Both the position numbers and the translations under genes were made by a program. A DNA stretch of 64,000 nucleotides from contig CAZAEZ010000026.1 of the NCBI GenBank assembly GCA_964484205.1, forward strand, positions 19,006 through 83,005. The letters run 5' to 3'. The stretch is from M3007 sp964484205. Lineage in GTDB: Bacteria > Bacteroidota > Bacteroidia > Chitinophagales > Saprospiraceae. The stretch's first letter is position 1, and each line of letters starts with the position of its first letter. Of the stretch, positions 26,385-34,917 are shown piece by piece. The notes below the pieces were generated by a model. That model had not been told where the DNA came from. It saw nothing but the letters and a program-made list of their open reading frames with translations, and did no database searches.

Positions 26385-26600
26385 TGTTGGCAGGTCTTCT
26401 GGCTCGTTTCACACACCGGCGCCTTCCCATCCCGAAACCGGGAAAGTGGCCTGTTGCCGGCATGACAGAAGTGAAATGAATATCTCAATATCCCAATATC
26501 CCAATTTCACCATTCGAAACTTACAGCAGCGGGGACTGCCCCGGATTTGCACCGGTGTTCCCTTTTACTCAACCTGGTTGCAGGTTGAACCAAAAACCGG
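26385..26600 (-). promoter_or_regulatory. Cobalamin (vitamin B12) riboswitch
   Basis: On the minus strand the leader carries the canonical elements in order: AAAAGGGAAC, GGTGCAAATCCGGGGC, AGTCCCCGCTGCTGTAAG, GCCACT, GGGAAGGCG and GAGCCAGAAGACCTGCC. This matches the AdoCbl-type cobalamin riboswitch. A variable hairpin between TGTAAG and GCCACT (arms 26471-26477 / 26504-26510) holds a tandem octamer repeat. A 10-bp hairpin formed by 26405-26414 and 26371-26380 overlaps the aptamer's 3' conserved strand and could be the expression platform. The controlled ATG is about 140 nt downstream (26244). B12 binding should repress the BtuG-like gene. Confidence 0.95.
26478..26503. repeat. Tandem octamer repeat inside a riboswitch hairpin loop
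   Basis: About three and a quarter units of the caatatcc-type octamer (gaatatct, caatatcc, caatatcc, ca) fill the loop of a 7-bp stem (gtgaaat / atttcac) in the variable region of the cobalamin riboswitch. The core aptamer motifs on both sides are intact. Confidence 0.9.
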
Positions 26601-26621
26601 GGTAAAGATAGGTATCTGCGC

Positions 26622-27173
26622 TTAGGATTTTTCCAGCAAAGTCTGCGCCTGTTGCAGGTGGCGGCGGTTGTGTTTTATCAGAAATTCCAACAGATTGCCC
26701 AGCGAGTAGTGGCCAAACCAGGAGCCGACCTTGTCGACGGTGGAGCGGTTGATGTCCACTTCTTTGGCCGATTCCAGAATCCGCAGCAATTGCTCATACT
26801 TGATGATCAACGACTTGATCACTTCCGGTTCCACCGGCTGGTGGGTAAAATTGTAGCGTTTGCCGGCCTTATAGGTTTTGCCGTTGGCCGGGTCGGCCCG
26901 GCGTACCAGGCGGCGGCCACGGGCGGTGTAAAGCACCGAATCGCCGGGCATCCAGCAGCGTGCTTTTGCCCGGTGGATGGCGCGGTTGATGCCGGGGATA
27001 TAGTCGTCGGCATACCGGTTGAGGTGTGCCATACATTCGAGTATGTTCCAAACTTCGGGGCTGGGCCGGTGCCGGAGCGCATTAGGGTCGAGCGTGGCAA
27101 ACCGGGTGCGGATTTCGGCCAGTGCGGCCCGAAGTTCAACTTCTAATTGAGCGATCAAATCTTGTTGCGACAT
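26622..27173 (-). CDS. DinB-family protein
   Basis: A 183-residue soluble protein, MSQQDLIAQLEVEL..., of the DinB-like superfamily. The His residues expected for a metal site are in ECMAHLNRYADDY and GHYSLGNLLEFLIKHNRRHL. The ATG at 27173 is chosen; the longer open frame has no matching sequence. It lies just upstream of the cobalamin riboswitch on the same strand but ends before it. A TAnnTTTG-like box (TATTTTTG, minus strand, 27205-27198) sits about 25 nt upstream of the ATG. Only about 100 nt separate it from the divergent rimO start. Reaction unknown. Confidence 0.82.
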   Translation of the reverse strand: MSQQDLIAQLEVELRAALAEIRTRFATLDPNALRHRPSPEVWNILECMAHLNRYADDYIPGINRAIHRAKARCWMPGDSVLYTARGRRLVRRADPANGKTYKAGKRYNFTHQPVEPEVIKSLIIKYEQLLRILESAKEVDINRSTVDKVGSWFGHYSLGNLLEFLIKHNRRHLQQAQTLLEKS

Positions 27174-27276
27174 GGAGTACAGGTGCATTGCGGGGCGCAA
27201 AAATAGAGGAATCCGTAAAATACGCAGGATTTGCCCGACCTTTGTGCTGTTAAAGTTTTGGTGTCGAATTATTTCT

Positions 27277-28596
27277 ATGAAAACGAAGACCTTACGCAAG
27301 GATAAAATAAACGTAATTACCCTGGGCTGTTCCAAAAACCTGGTCGATAGTGAAAACCTGATCACACAGCTGCGCGGCAACGATTATGAGGTTGCGCACG
27401 ATCAGGACAACACAAAAGCCAATGTGGTCATCATCAACACCTGCGGCTTTATCGATCTGGCCAAACAGGAAAGTATCGATGCGATCGTGGAGCATGCCGG
27501 CCTGAAAAAAAAGGGTGAAATTGACAAACTCTACGTCACCGGTTGCCTCTCCCAACGCTACAAAGACGACCTGGAGCAAGCCATTCCCGAAGTCGATGCC
27601 TACTTCGGAACACTTGAAATGCCGGCCCTGTTGGCCCGCCTGGACGCCGATTACAAACACGAATTGCTGGGCGAACGGCAGATCACCACACTTCCGCACT
27701 ACGCTTACCTGAAAATTTCGGAGGGTTGCAACCGCACCTGCTCCTTCTGCGCCATCCCGCTCATGCGGGGTACGCACATCAGCCGGCCAATCGATGAACT
27801 GGTGCTGGAAGCCCGCAACCTGGCCCGGCGCGGGGTGAAGGAACTGATGCTGATCGCGCAGGAACTAACCTACTACGGGCTGGATATTTACAAAAAACGC
27901 GAACTGCCGCGCCTGCTCCATGCCCTGGCCGACGTGGAAGGCATCGAATGGATTCGCCTGCATTACGCCTACCCGAGCAAGTTTCCGCTGGAAATTCTGG
28001 ATGTGATGGCTGCCCGCCCGGAAATATGCAATTACCTCGACATGCCCCTCCAACATGCCAGCGATCCGGTGCTGGAGGCCATGCGCCGGCAAATTACACG
28101 GGATGAAACCTGCCGCTTGCTCGACCGGATACGGGCCAAAGTGCCGGGAATTGCCTTGCGCACCACCTTCCTCGTTGGGTATCCCGGCGAAACGGATGCC
28201 GACTTTGAAACCCTGCTGGATTTTGTGCAGGAGCAACAATTCGAGCGGGTTGGCGTATTCCAATACTCCCACGAAGAAAGCACCCGGGCGTATGAAGTTA
28301 CGGATGACGTTCCTCTTGAAATCAAGGAAGAACGCGCCCAAGCCCTGATGGATGCCCAGCAGGATATTTCCTTTCAAAAAAATCAGGCAAAAATCGGCCG
28401 GGTATTCAAAACGCTGTTTGACCGGAAAGAAGGCGCGTATTTCATTGGCCGCACGGAAGCCGACTCGCCGGAGGTGGACAATGAAGTGCTCGTGGAGGCA
28501 AAATCCAACTATGTCCGGATCGGAGACTTCGCCAACATCCGGATTACGGACGCGGAAGATTTTGATTTGTTCGGACAGCCGGACGCAGAACCCTAA
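27277..28596 (+). CDS. rimO: Ribosomal protein S12 methylthiotransferase RimO
   Basis: A 439-residue radical-SAM enzyme that adds a methylthio group to a conserved Asp of ribosomal protein S12. The N-terminal UPF0004 domain holds three Cys (GCSKNLVDSE, NTCGFI, TGCLSQRY), the radical-SAM triad is CNRTCSFC, and GTHISRP follows. A C-terminal TRAM domain is seen near residues 370-435 (IGRVFKTLFDRKEGAYFIGR). The ATG at 27277 fits; a 35-codon upstream extension does not resemble RimO. The stop overlaps the convergent membrane-protein stop by 3 nt. RimO rather than MiaB is indicated by the GCSKN motif and size. Confidence 0.96.
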   Translation: MKTKTLRKDKINVITLGCSKNLVDSENLITQLRGNDYEVAHDQDNTKANVVIINTCGFIDLAKQESIDAIVEHAGLKKKGEIDKLYVTGCLSQRYKDDLEQAIPEVDAYFGTLEMPALLARLDADYKHELLGERQITTLPHYAYLKISEGCNRTCSFCAIPLMRGTHISRPIDELVLEARNLARRGVKELMLIAQELTYYGLDIYKKRELPRLLHALADVEGIEWIRLHYAYPSKFPLEILDVMAARPEICNYLDMPLQHASDPVLEAMRRQITRDETCRLLDRIRAKVPGIALRTTFLVGYPGETDADFETLLDFVQEQQFERVGVFQYSHEESTRAYEVTDDVPLEIKEERAQALMDAQQDISFQKNQAKIGRVFKTLFDRKEGAYFIGRTEADSPEVDNEVLVEAKSNYVRIGDFANIRITDAEDFDLFGQPDAEP

Positions 28597-29957
28597 GCGC
28601 GTTCCCAGGAGTCCTTTCGCTCCGTATACCAATTCGTCCCAATCTGGATAATCGCCACCAGCTCAACGAGAATTGCCAGCCAAAGCAATCTCCCCTGGTA
28701 CCGGGAAACTACCGTCGAAAATGTACTGCAAACAAAGGCATTAATCGCCAGCGCAATAGCGCAAAAAAGCAACAATTGAGCCATGTAAGGTGTCATGCGC
28801 CGGCGCACCCCGGGGTATCCTAAACCTGCAAGCATCAGAATAAAACCGAAGAAAAGGTATTGTTGCCTGGTGTTGAGCCCGCTGAAATCTAAAAAATGAT
28901 TCCGGTGGTGTTGATGCGCGATCTTGTAGCTGATCAATTCCCGTGGGAAATACTGCTTGACTGCTTCATAGGGTGGTGTTTCTTCCCGCATGGCGCCGGT
29001 GTCTTCAATTCGGAAATAGGCCAGTTGCATCAATGTTCCATTGATTGCGAAAATGGAAAAGTTTTTCAGGTCTTGTGGTGTCGTTAAAATATTCCAGATG
29101 ATGTCCCGGTATTCTGCTTTATGCGCAACCCAACCGCCATCTTTTCTGGAGGGGCTGTCCTGAGCCCACAAAAAATCGTCGGGGATTTGATCCTTGTATT
29201 TGCAGATCGGGTAATTCTTTTCGGCGCAGGCTTTTTGAAGATGCGGCTTTAACAGGCCGATTTCATTTAATCGCCCCAAAAAGAACACGTGGCCGGCTTG
29301 TTGTACGGCAAATGGGGCGTTGCAGGCAACGTGGATCATCATAACCGAAAGCCAGCCAACCAGCGTAAGCAAACCAACCAGCAAGGTTTTTTTGAAAGGC
29401 ACAACCGCCCGGACGCGGCTCCATAAACTGGCAATGACCAAAACAATTGTAAACACAACTGCGGCTACAAGCGTGGAACTGTGCATGATCAGGGCCACCC
29501 AGGCAAGGAATGCCACTAGAATAAAACTGCGCGCAGATAACTTGCCGAAAAGCAGCGTTGCCAGGCAAGCCCAAAAAATGGGCGTAAACAAATCCGGGGT
29601 CAAAAAAGAGGTATAGAATGAAATGGACGTGCAGGCGGTGAGCGCCAGCAACAAACCGGTAAACCCAAAAGGTGTGACCGGGCTGTAAAATTGCCGGAGC
29701 AGAAAATAAATTGCCAAACTGGTTAAAAACCCCTGTGCATACATCACCCAGAAAAGGCTTTCGGCCATACTGCAATGCCGGATAAAAAGCCCATAGGTTA
29801 TAGGCCTGTCATTTGGAACTTCGCCCTGGAATCCGGAAAAAATATAGGAACCGGTATCGGGATAAACAAAGGGGTAGCCATTATACAGGCCTAAAAAGGA
29901 AAGAATTAATCCGCCGGCCAGAATGGCGCCGGCCCATTTGATGTTGTGCGAGGTCAT
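28593..29957 (-). CDS. Polytopic inner-membrane protein, unknown function
   Basis: A 454-residue protein with about 11 hydrophobic helices. The ATG at 29957 is preferred over an in-frame TTG eight codons upstream. It has an early acidic loop (NGYPFVYPDTGSYIFSG) and a long central soluble loop at about 210-330 (HVFFLGRLNEIGLLKPHLQK, KAEYRDIIWNILTTP). The layout, with the first loop rich in acidic and aromatic residues, is reminiscent of GT-C glycosyltransferases or PMT-like proteins, but no diagnostic motif is firm. Convergent with rimO, overlapping it by 3 nt at the stops. Confidence 0.65.
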   Translation of the reverse strand: MTSHNIKWAGAILAGGLILSFLGLYNGYPFVYPDTGSYIFSGFQGEVPNDRPITYGLFIRHCSMAESLFWVMYAQGFLTSLAIYFLLRQFYSPVTPFGFTGLLLALTACTSISFYTSFLTPDLFTPIFWACLATLLFGKLSARSFILVAFLAWVALIMHSSTLVAAVVFTIVLVIASLWSRVRAVVPFKKTLLVGLLTLVGWLSVMMIHVACNAPFAVQQAGHVFFLGRLNEIGLLKPHLQKACAEKNYPICKYKDQIPDDFLWAQDSPSRKDGGWVAHKAEYRDIIWNILTTPQDLKNFSIFAINGTLMQLAYFRIEDTGAMREETPPYEAVKQYFPRELISYKIAHQHHRNHFLDFSGLNTRQQYLFFGFILMLAGLGYPGVRRRMTPYMAQLLLFCAIALAINAFVCSTFSTVVSRYQGRLLWLAILVELVAIIQIGTNWYTERKDSWERA

Positions 29958-30005
29958 AGGAGTTGTTTCGGCAGGCTTCAAGAATCGTTACACAAATTTC
30001 AGGCT

Positions 30006-30386
30006 CTAATATACGCCCCACATTGCGCGCACCAATAATATCGCCAACAACAATCCAATCAAAATGGCCAGAAAAGTGAGCACCCGGTTATCTGTGGCTG
30101 CATAGGCCGATTCCTGGGTGTCGATGGCTGCTTCAGCCAGCAGCAGCCGCGCGCGTTCGGCATCGGCGGGCCGAACATGGAGCCGGACCAGCAATTGCAG
30201 GTGCGGGAGTACGGACTGGGAGGCTGTGTTGGCGATAAAACACGGAATACCCTCTGCGCGCAAACGCGCCGCCGCCACATCCGCTTCCAGTGCGGAATAA
30301 AATTTAGCAACCACCTCGCCCGAGTTTTCTTCGAAGTACGGGCTGTCGTCAAAATCAAAATCGTCCAGAATATTGTCGTGTGGCAT
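30006..30386 (-). CDS. DUF2007-like putative signal-transducing protein, membrane-anchored
   Basis: A 126-residue protein. The N-terminal part is acidic; the central segment (VVAKFYSALEADVAAARLRAEGIPCFIAN, split here at ARLR, then LQLLVRLHVRPADAERARLLL) matches the DUF2007 fold (PII/GlnB-like ferredoxin-type). A C-terminal hydrophobic helix (FLAILIGLLLAILLVRAMW) anchors it. DUF2007 proteins are of unknown biochemical role. Divergent from the next gene; the reading direction is opposite to the haem lipoprotein gene. Confidence 0.75.
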   Translation of the reverse strand: MPHDNILDDFDFDDSPYFEENSGEVVAKFYSALEADVAAARLRAEGIPCFIANTASQSVLPHLQLLVRLHVRPADAERARLLLAEAAIDTQESAYAATDNRVLTFLAILIGLLLAILLVRAMWGVY

Positions 30387-30518
30387 AGCGCTAATTTAGT
30401 AAAAATTGGTGCCTGGTTTTACTGCTTGTTTTGGCAGTTCGGAAACATTTTTAACGCAGTTGGCACCAGTCCCGATATTTTGGCGTTCTCAAATTCCTTT
30501 TACACGTTACACCAAATC

Positions 30519-30914
30519 ATGTCCTTTATGAAATTATCTGTCGTATCACTTACCGCATTAACACTGTTCCTCAGTTTAAGTTGGGCCGCCTGTAAAAAAG
30601 ACAGCAAACGGGATTATCTGGCCGAGGCCGATTGCTCCGCTATCGACCCGATTGCCAATACATACACTTTTGCTGTTAAAAATATTTTGGATGCCAGCTG
30701 CGCGCTCAGTGGCTGCCACGATGCCGTCACTCAGCAAAACGGGATCAACTTTTCCACCTATGTGACGGCCAAAGCGGCTTTTCAAACCCAGGACGTGCTC
30801 TGCGCCATCAACCACGGCGACGACTGTGAGCCCATGCCGGATGGCGGTGCCAAACTGCCGGAACTGCAAATTAACGTGCTGGCCTGCTGGGCCCGAAACG
30901 GATACCCGGAATAA
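30519..30914 (+). CDS. Putative haem-binding lipoprotein (cytochrome c-like)
   Basis: A 131-residue exported protein with N-terminus MSFMKLSVVSLTALTLFLSL and a Cys in SWAACKK that can be the lipid site. A c-type-haem-like motif, CALSGCH, has four residues between the cysteines rather than the usual two, so it is either a C-x4-CH variant or a structural cysteine cluster. Further cysteines (DVLCAINHGDDCEPMP, VLACWARNGYPE) resemble the Met-containing tail of single-haem lipoproteins in Bacteroidota. Start could also be the ATG three codons downstream. A terminator follows. Electron partner unknown. Confidence 0.7.
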   Translation: MSFMKLSVVSLTALTLFLSLSWAACKKDSKRDYLAEADCSAIDPIANTYTFAVKNILDASCALSGCHDAVTQQNGINFSTYVTAKAAFQTQDVLCAINHGDDCEPMPDGGAKLPELQINVLACWARNGYPE

Positions 30915-30934
30915 CTACCGCCCATTGTTTTTGT

Positions 30935-30975
30935 AAAAGCCATAGTCGCGCCCCGGTTGCGGCTATGGCTTTTTG
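30935..30975 (+). terminator. Rho-independent terminator after the haem-like lipoprotein
   Basis: A 13-bp stem with one G-T pair (aagccatagtcgc / gcggctatggctt, 30937-30949 and 30959-30971) followed by TTT GC ATTT. The loop is about 9 nt. Confidence 0.75.
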
Positions 30976-31028
30976 CATTTGACGCCATGTGGACAACATT
31001 TTGTAATTATGCCCTCAAATTCTGGAAT

Positions 31029-34000
31029 ATGAAGAAAAATCTCCTGTGCGCCGGACTGTTTGTTCTGGCTACGCTTGCTGCTGCGCAAACCGACAAAAAA
31101 AAATGGGATGTCTCCAACCCGGAAGGCATCCCGTTTGCTGATGTGGAATTTACCGTAACCGAAGGTACCTGGATGAACCTCGACGTCAGCCCCGACGGCC
31201 AATTGATCGCCTTCGACCTGCTCGGCGATATTTACACCATGCCCATCACCGGCGGCGAAGCCATGTGCATCCGCGCCGGCATTGCCTGGGAAGTACAGCC
31301 GCGCTTTTCACCGGACGGCAGCCAAATTCTGTTCACCAGCGATGCCGGCGGCGGCGACAATATCTGGGTCATGCAAACCGACGGCAGCGAAGCCCGGCAG
31401 ATCACCAAAGAAAATTTTCGCCTGCTCAACAACCCCTGCTGGATACCCGGTGGCGACTATTTCGTAGCCCGCAAACACTTCACCAGCACGCGTTCGCTCG
31501 GCGCCGGCGAACTTTGGATGTACCACATCTCCGGCGGCGAAGGCATTCAGCTGACCAAACGCAAAAACGACCAGCAAGACGCCGCCAACGAACCCTCCGT
31601 GAGCCCCGACGGCCGCTACATTTATTTCAGCGAAGACATGTACCCCGGCGGCATGTTCAACTACAACAAAGACCCGCTCAAACAAATTTTTGCCATCCGC
31701 CGCTACGACCGCGAAGAGGGCAAGGTGGAAAACGTAACCGGCGGCTCCGGCGGCGCTTTCCGCCCGCAAATCAGCCCCGACGGCAACTGGCTGGCTTTTG
31801 TCCGCCGCGTGGACACCAAAACGGTGTTGTTTGTCCGGGATTTGCGCAATGGTGAGGAATACCCGGTTTACGACGCTTTGGACAAAGACCAGCAGGAAGC
31901 CTGGACGATCTTCGGCTGCTATCCCGGATTTGCCTGGCTGCCGCAAGAAAAAAAATATGAGCCGGATCAGCGGCGCATCGTCATTTGGGCGGGCGGCAAG
32001 TTTACACTGATCAATTTTAATACGGTTTACCTGTACAAACCGGAGGAATATAAAGAATTCTTTTCGGTGAACGAGATTCCGTTCCGCTGCCAGGTCAGAA
32101 CCAAAGTAGCGGAAACGCTGCGGTTTGGGAACAAGGTTTTTGAAAACGAATTTGAGGTGAAAGCCATTCGACAGGCTGTAACCAGCCCCGACGGTAAAAC
32201 GCTGGTTTTCAATGCTGCTGGCAAATTGTATAAAAAAGCGCTGCCCGATGGCAAACCGGAATTACTGGTAAAAACGGCATACGGACGCAGCATTTTCACC
32301 CGGGTTCAAACAGACAGCCCTGAAATGCTCGAATTCGAGCCGGCATTTTCGCCGGACGGCAGGGAGGTTGTTTTTGTCAGCTGGAATGACGTCCATACAG
32401 GCGGCCTGTGGAAAGTTGGATTGCATGATGGCAAACCCGAACAACTGCCTGTGCATGGCGGCATTTTCCGCACACCACAATTTTCGGCCAACGGCCAAAA
32501 AATTATTTACCGGCTGCAAAACGGCGACGACGAACTCGGCATCGCCAATGTGGAAAAAACCGGCATTTTTTACCTGGACCTTTCTGAACAAGAGGCCGGG
32601 GTATGGGATAAAATTCATTTTGTGACCAGCGAAGGCGAAAACCCGCGCTTCAGCCCCGACGGCAAGCGCATCCTGGTCAATACCGGCGGCTACCTGTTCG
32701 GCGGGTTGGATAAAAAACTGGTTTCTTTCGACCTGAACGGACAGGACCGGCGCGAGTTGTTCAAAAGCAAATACGTCAATCAATGGGCGCCGTCGCCTGA
32801 CGGCAAGTGGCTGGCGCTCACGGAACTGCACAAAGCCTACGTATGCCCCATGCCAACGCCGGGTCAAACCATCGACCTGAATGCCGAAACAAAGGCAATT
32901 CCCGTTAGCCAGATCGCCAAAGACGCGGGGTACAACCTGCACTGGTCGTCCGATAGCAAAAACGTGCACTACACGCTCGGCGACGAATATTTCACCCTCG
33001 ATCTGACGCAGCGTTTCTCCTTCCTGCCCGGCGCGCCCGACAGCCTGCCGCCCCTGCCTGAGACCGGCCAGAAAATCGGGCTAAACCTGAAAACCGATGT
33101 GCCCGACGGCAGTATTGTGTTTGAAAACGCCCGGATCATCACCATGGAGGGCGACCAGGTGATCGAAAACGGGGTTTTGGCGGTCAGCCAAAATAAAATC
33201 ACTTTTGTCGGCACGGCTTCCGATTACCGCCGGTTTTCGCGGGAAAATCCGATAGCCAACGCCAAACGGATCGATTGCAAGGGCAAAACGATCATGCCCG
33301 GCATCGTGGATGTGCATGCCCATTCGGGCAATTTCCGCTTCGGACTCAACCCGCAAAAACAATGGGAATACTACGCCAACCTGGCCTTCGGGGTGACCAC
33401 GATGCACGACCCCTCCGTCAATTCCGAAATGGCTTTTTCCAATGCTGAAATGCTGCGCGCAGGCCGCATGACCGGGCCGCGACTCTACAGCACCGGCACG
33501 ATTTTGTACGGCGCCGAAGGCGATTTCAAAGCCCCGATCAACAGTCTCGACGATGCGCGGAGCACCCTGCGCCGCACCAAAGCCTGGGGCGCTTTTTCGG
33601 TGAAAAGCTACAACCAGCCGCGCCGCGACCAACGCCAGCAGGTGATCGCCGCCGCCCGTGAGCTGAGCATGGAAGTGATGCCCGAGGGCGGCTCGTTTTT
33701 TTATCACAACCTGAGCCAGGTGGTCGACGGCCACACCGGCGTGGAACACAACCTGCCGGTAGCGGTCATCTACGACGACGTGTTGAAACTTTGGGGAAAA
33801 ACAAAAGCGCACAACACGCCGACCCTCATCGTGTGCTACGGTGCCATGAGCGGCGAGTATTATTTTTATCAGAAAAGCGAAGTCTGGAAACACCCGCGCT
33901 TGCTGAATTTTACCCCCAAGCACATCCTCGAAAGCCGGGCCCGCCACCGCGAAATGATCCCCGACGAAGAGTATGAAAACGGGCATATCCTGGTGAGCAA

Positions 34001-34433
34001 ACAGCTGAAAAAAATGCAGAATGCCGGAATCAACATCAACCTGGGCTCGCACGGCCAACTACAGGGCCTCGGCGCACACTGGGAGCTCTGGATGCTGGCC
34101 CAGGGCGGCATGTCGAACCACCAGGCGCTGAAATGCGCAACCATCAACGGCGCCCGTTACCTGGGCATGGACAAGGAAATCGGCTCCCTGGCCGCCGGCA
34201 AACTGGCCGACCTGATCGTACTGGATGCCAACCCCCTGGCCGATATCCGCAACAGCGAAAAACTTCGCTACGTGATGGTCAACGGCCGCCTGTATGACGC
34301 CGACACCCTGAATGAAACCGGCAACTATGACAATAAACGCGGTAAATTCTGGTTCGAAATGCCGGGCAGCCAAAACAACGGCTCCGGGATGACGCACACC
34401 TGCCAGGAAGCAAAATGTGTTTGCGGGCATTGA
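31029..34433 (+). CDS. Secreted PD40/TolB-like propeller fused to an amidohydrolase
   Basis: A 1134-residue exported protein. Signal peptide MKKNLLCAGLFVLATLAAAQ. Residues of about 30-720 hold repeated WD40-like/PD40 segments (LDVSPDGQLIAFDLLGDIY, RFSPDGSQILFTSDAGGGDN, EPSVSPDGRYIYFSEDMYPG), a TolB-like propeller. Residues of about 725-1134 are an amidohydrolase-superfamily TIM barrel with metal ligands His763 and His765 in DVHAHSG, then HTGVEHNLPV, GSHGQLQGLGAH, and a C-terminal KLADLIVLDANPL cap. The same propeller-plus-amidohydrolase architecture is known in exported Bacteroidota proteins. Substrate unknown; a dipeptidase-like or cyclic-amide hydrolase role is speculation. Confidence 0.88.
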   Translation: MKKNLLCAGLFVLATLAAAQTDKKKWDVSNPEGIPFADVEFTVTEGTWMNLDVSPDGQLIAFDLLGDIYTMPITGGEAMCIRAGIAWEVQPRFSPDGSQILFTSDAGGGDNIWVMQTDGSEARQITKENFRLLNNPCWIPGGDYFVARKHFTSTRSLGAGELWMYHISGGEGIQLTKRKNDQQDAANEPSVSPDGRYIYFSEDMYPGGMFNYNKDPLKQIFAIRRYDREEGKVENVTGGSGGAFRPQISPDGNWLAFVRRVDTKTVLFVRDLRNGEEYPVYDALDKDQQEAWTIFGCYPGFAWLPQEKKYEPDQRRIVIWAGGKFTLINFNTVYLYKPEEYKEFFSVNEIPFRCQVRTKVAETLRFGNKVFENEFEVKAIRQAVTSPDGKTLVFNAAGKLYKKALPDGKPELLVKTAYGRSIFTRVQTDSPEMLEFEPAFSPDGREVVFVSWNDVHTGGLWKVGLHDGKPEQLPVHGGIFRTPQFSANGQKIIYRLQNGDDELGIANVEKTGIFYLDLSEQEAGVWDKIHFVTSEGENPRFSPDGKRILVNTGGYLFGGLDKKLVSFDLNGQDRRELFKSKYVNQWAPSPDGKWLALTELHKAYVCPMPTPGQTIDLNAETKAIPVSQIAKDAGYNLHWSSDSKNVHYTLGDEYFTLDLTQRFSFLPGAPDSLPPLPETGQKIGLNLKTDVPDGSIVFENARIITMEGDQVIENGVLAVSQNKITFVGTASDYRRFSRENPIANAKRIDCKGKTIMPGIVDVHAHSGNFRFGLNPQKQWEYYANLAFGVTTMHDPSVNSEMAFSNAEMLRAGRMTGPRLYSTGTILYGAEGDFKAPINSLDDARSTLRRTKAWGAFSVKSYNQPRRDQRQQVIAAARELSMEVMPEGGSFFYHNLSQVVDGHTGVEHNLPVAVIYDDVLKLWGKTKAHNTPTLIVCYGAMSGEYYFYQKSEVWKHPRLLNFTPKHILESRARHREMIPDEEYENGHILVSKQLKKMQNAGININLGSHGQLQGLGAHWELWMLAQGGMSNHQALKCATINGARYLGMDKEIGSLAAGKLADLIVLDANPLADIRNSEKLRYVMVNGRLYDADTLNETGNYDNKRGKFWFEMPGSQNNGSGMTHTCQEAKCVCGH

Positions 34434-34437
34434 GTTG

Positions 34438-34469
34438 GGATATTGGGATATTGAGATATTAGGATATTA
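34438..34469. repeat. Tandem octamer repeat, four units
   Basis: ggatattg, ggatattg, agatatta, ggatatta immediately after the amidohydrolase stop. This is the reverse-complement phase of the caatatcc-type repeat seen at 54-101 and 26478-26503. Confidence 0.88.
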
Positions 34470-34480
34470 AATCTGGAAAG

Positions 34481-34828
34481 ATGAAAACCGTAATTTATCA
34501 TAACAACCGTTGCGGAAAAAGCCGCTGTGCCTTGCAGGTTTTGGAAGAAACCGGTGTGCCGTTTGAAGTGGTCGAATACTTGAAAACGCCGCTAACTGCC
34601 GCCGAAATCCGGGATTTGCTAAAAAAACTGGGCAAAAAACCGCTGGAGATCATTCGAACCAAGGAGGCGGTTTTCAAGGAAAATTATCAGGGAAAAGTGC
34701 TGACAGACGAAGCCTGGATTGCTGCGCTGGCGGAGCATCCGATCCTGATCGAACGGCCGATTATTGTGCGGGGCGATCGGGCTTGGATTGCGCGCGATGA
34801 GGCGGGGTTGGAGGCAATCAAAAAATAG
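34481..34828 (+). CDS. arsC: ArsC/Spx-family protein, arsenate reductase (glutaredoxin)-like
   Basis: A 115-residue cytosolic protein of the ArsC/YffB fold. The N-terminal HNNRCGKSRCAL carries the catalytic Cys expected for the glutaredoxin-dependent arsenate reductase type; downstream VVEYLKTPLT, IRTKEAVFKE and HPILIERPIIVRG match the family's conserved blocks, including the Arg residues used for oxyanion binding. No ars operon genes are adjacent, so a general redox role is possible. The octamer repeat lies between it and the upstream gene. Confidence 0.82.
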   Translation: MKTVIYHNNRCGKSRCALQVLEETGVPFEVVEYLKTPLTAAEIRDLLKKLGKKPLEIIRTKEAVFKENYQGKVLTDEAWIAALAEHPILIERPIIVRGDRAWIARDEAGLEAIKK

Positions 34829-34829
34829 C

Positions 34830-34913
34830 CCTCTGTGCCCTCCATTCCTCTGTGCCCCTCTGTGAAACTAAAAAGTGACACAGAGGGGCACAGAGGAATA
34901 GAGGGCACGGAGG
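34830..34913. repeat. 35-bp inverted repeat between convergent genes
   Basis: Arms 34830-34864 and 34879-34913 match over 35 nt with two mismatches; the loop is 14 nt. The phrases tgtgcccctctgtg and its complement are recognisable. The element sits between the ArsC-like and TPR stops and may serve as a bidirectional terminator or a small dispersed repeat. Confidence 0.88.
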
Positions 34914-34917
34914 AGTT

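Noticed and set aside
26245..26463. Extended start of the BtuG-like gene from upstream ATG
   Set aside because: The extra codons are the reverse of conserved riboswitch motifs, and the internal ATG at 26244 opens directly onto a lipoprotein signal.
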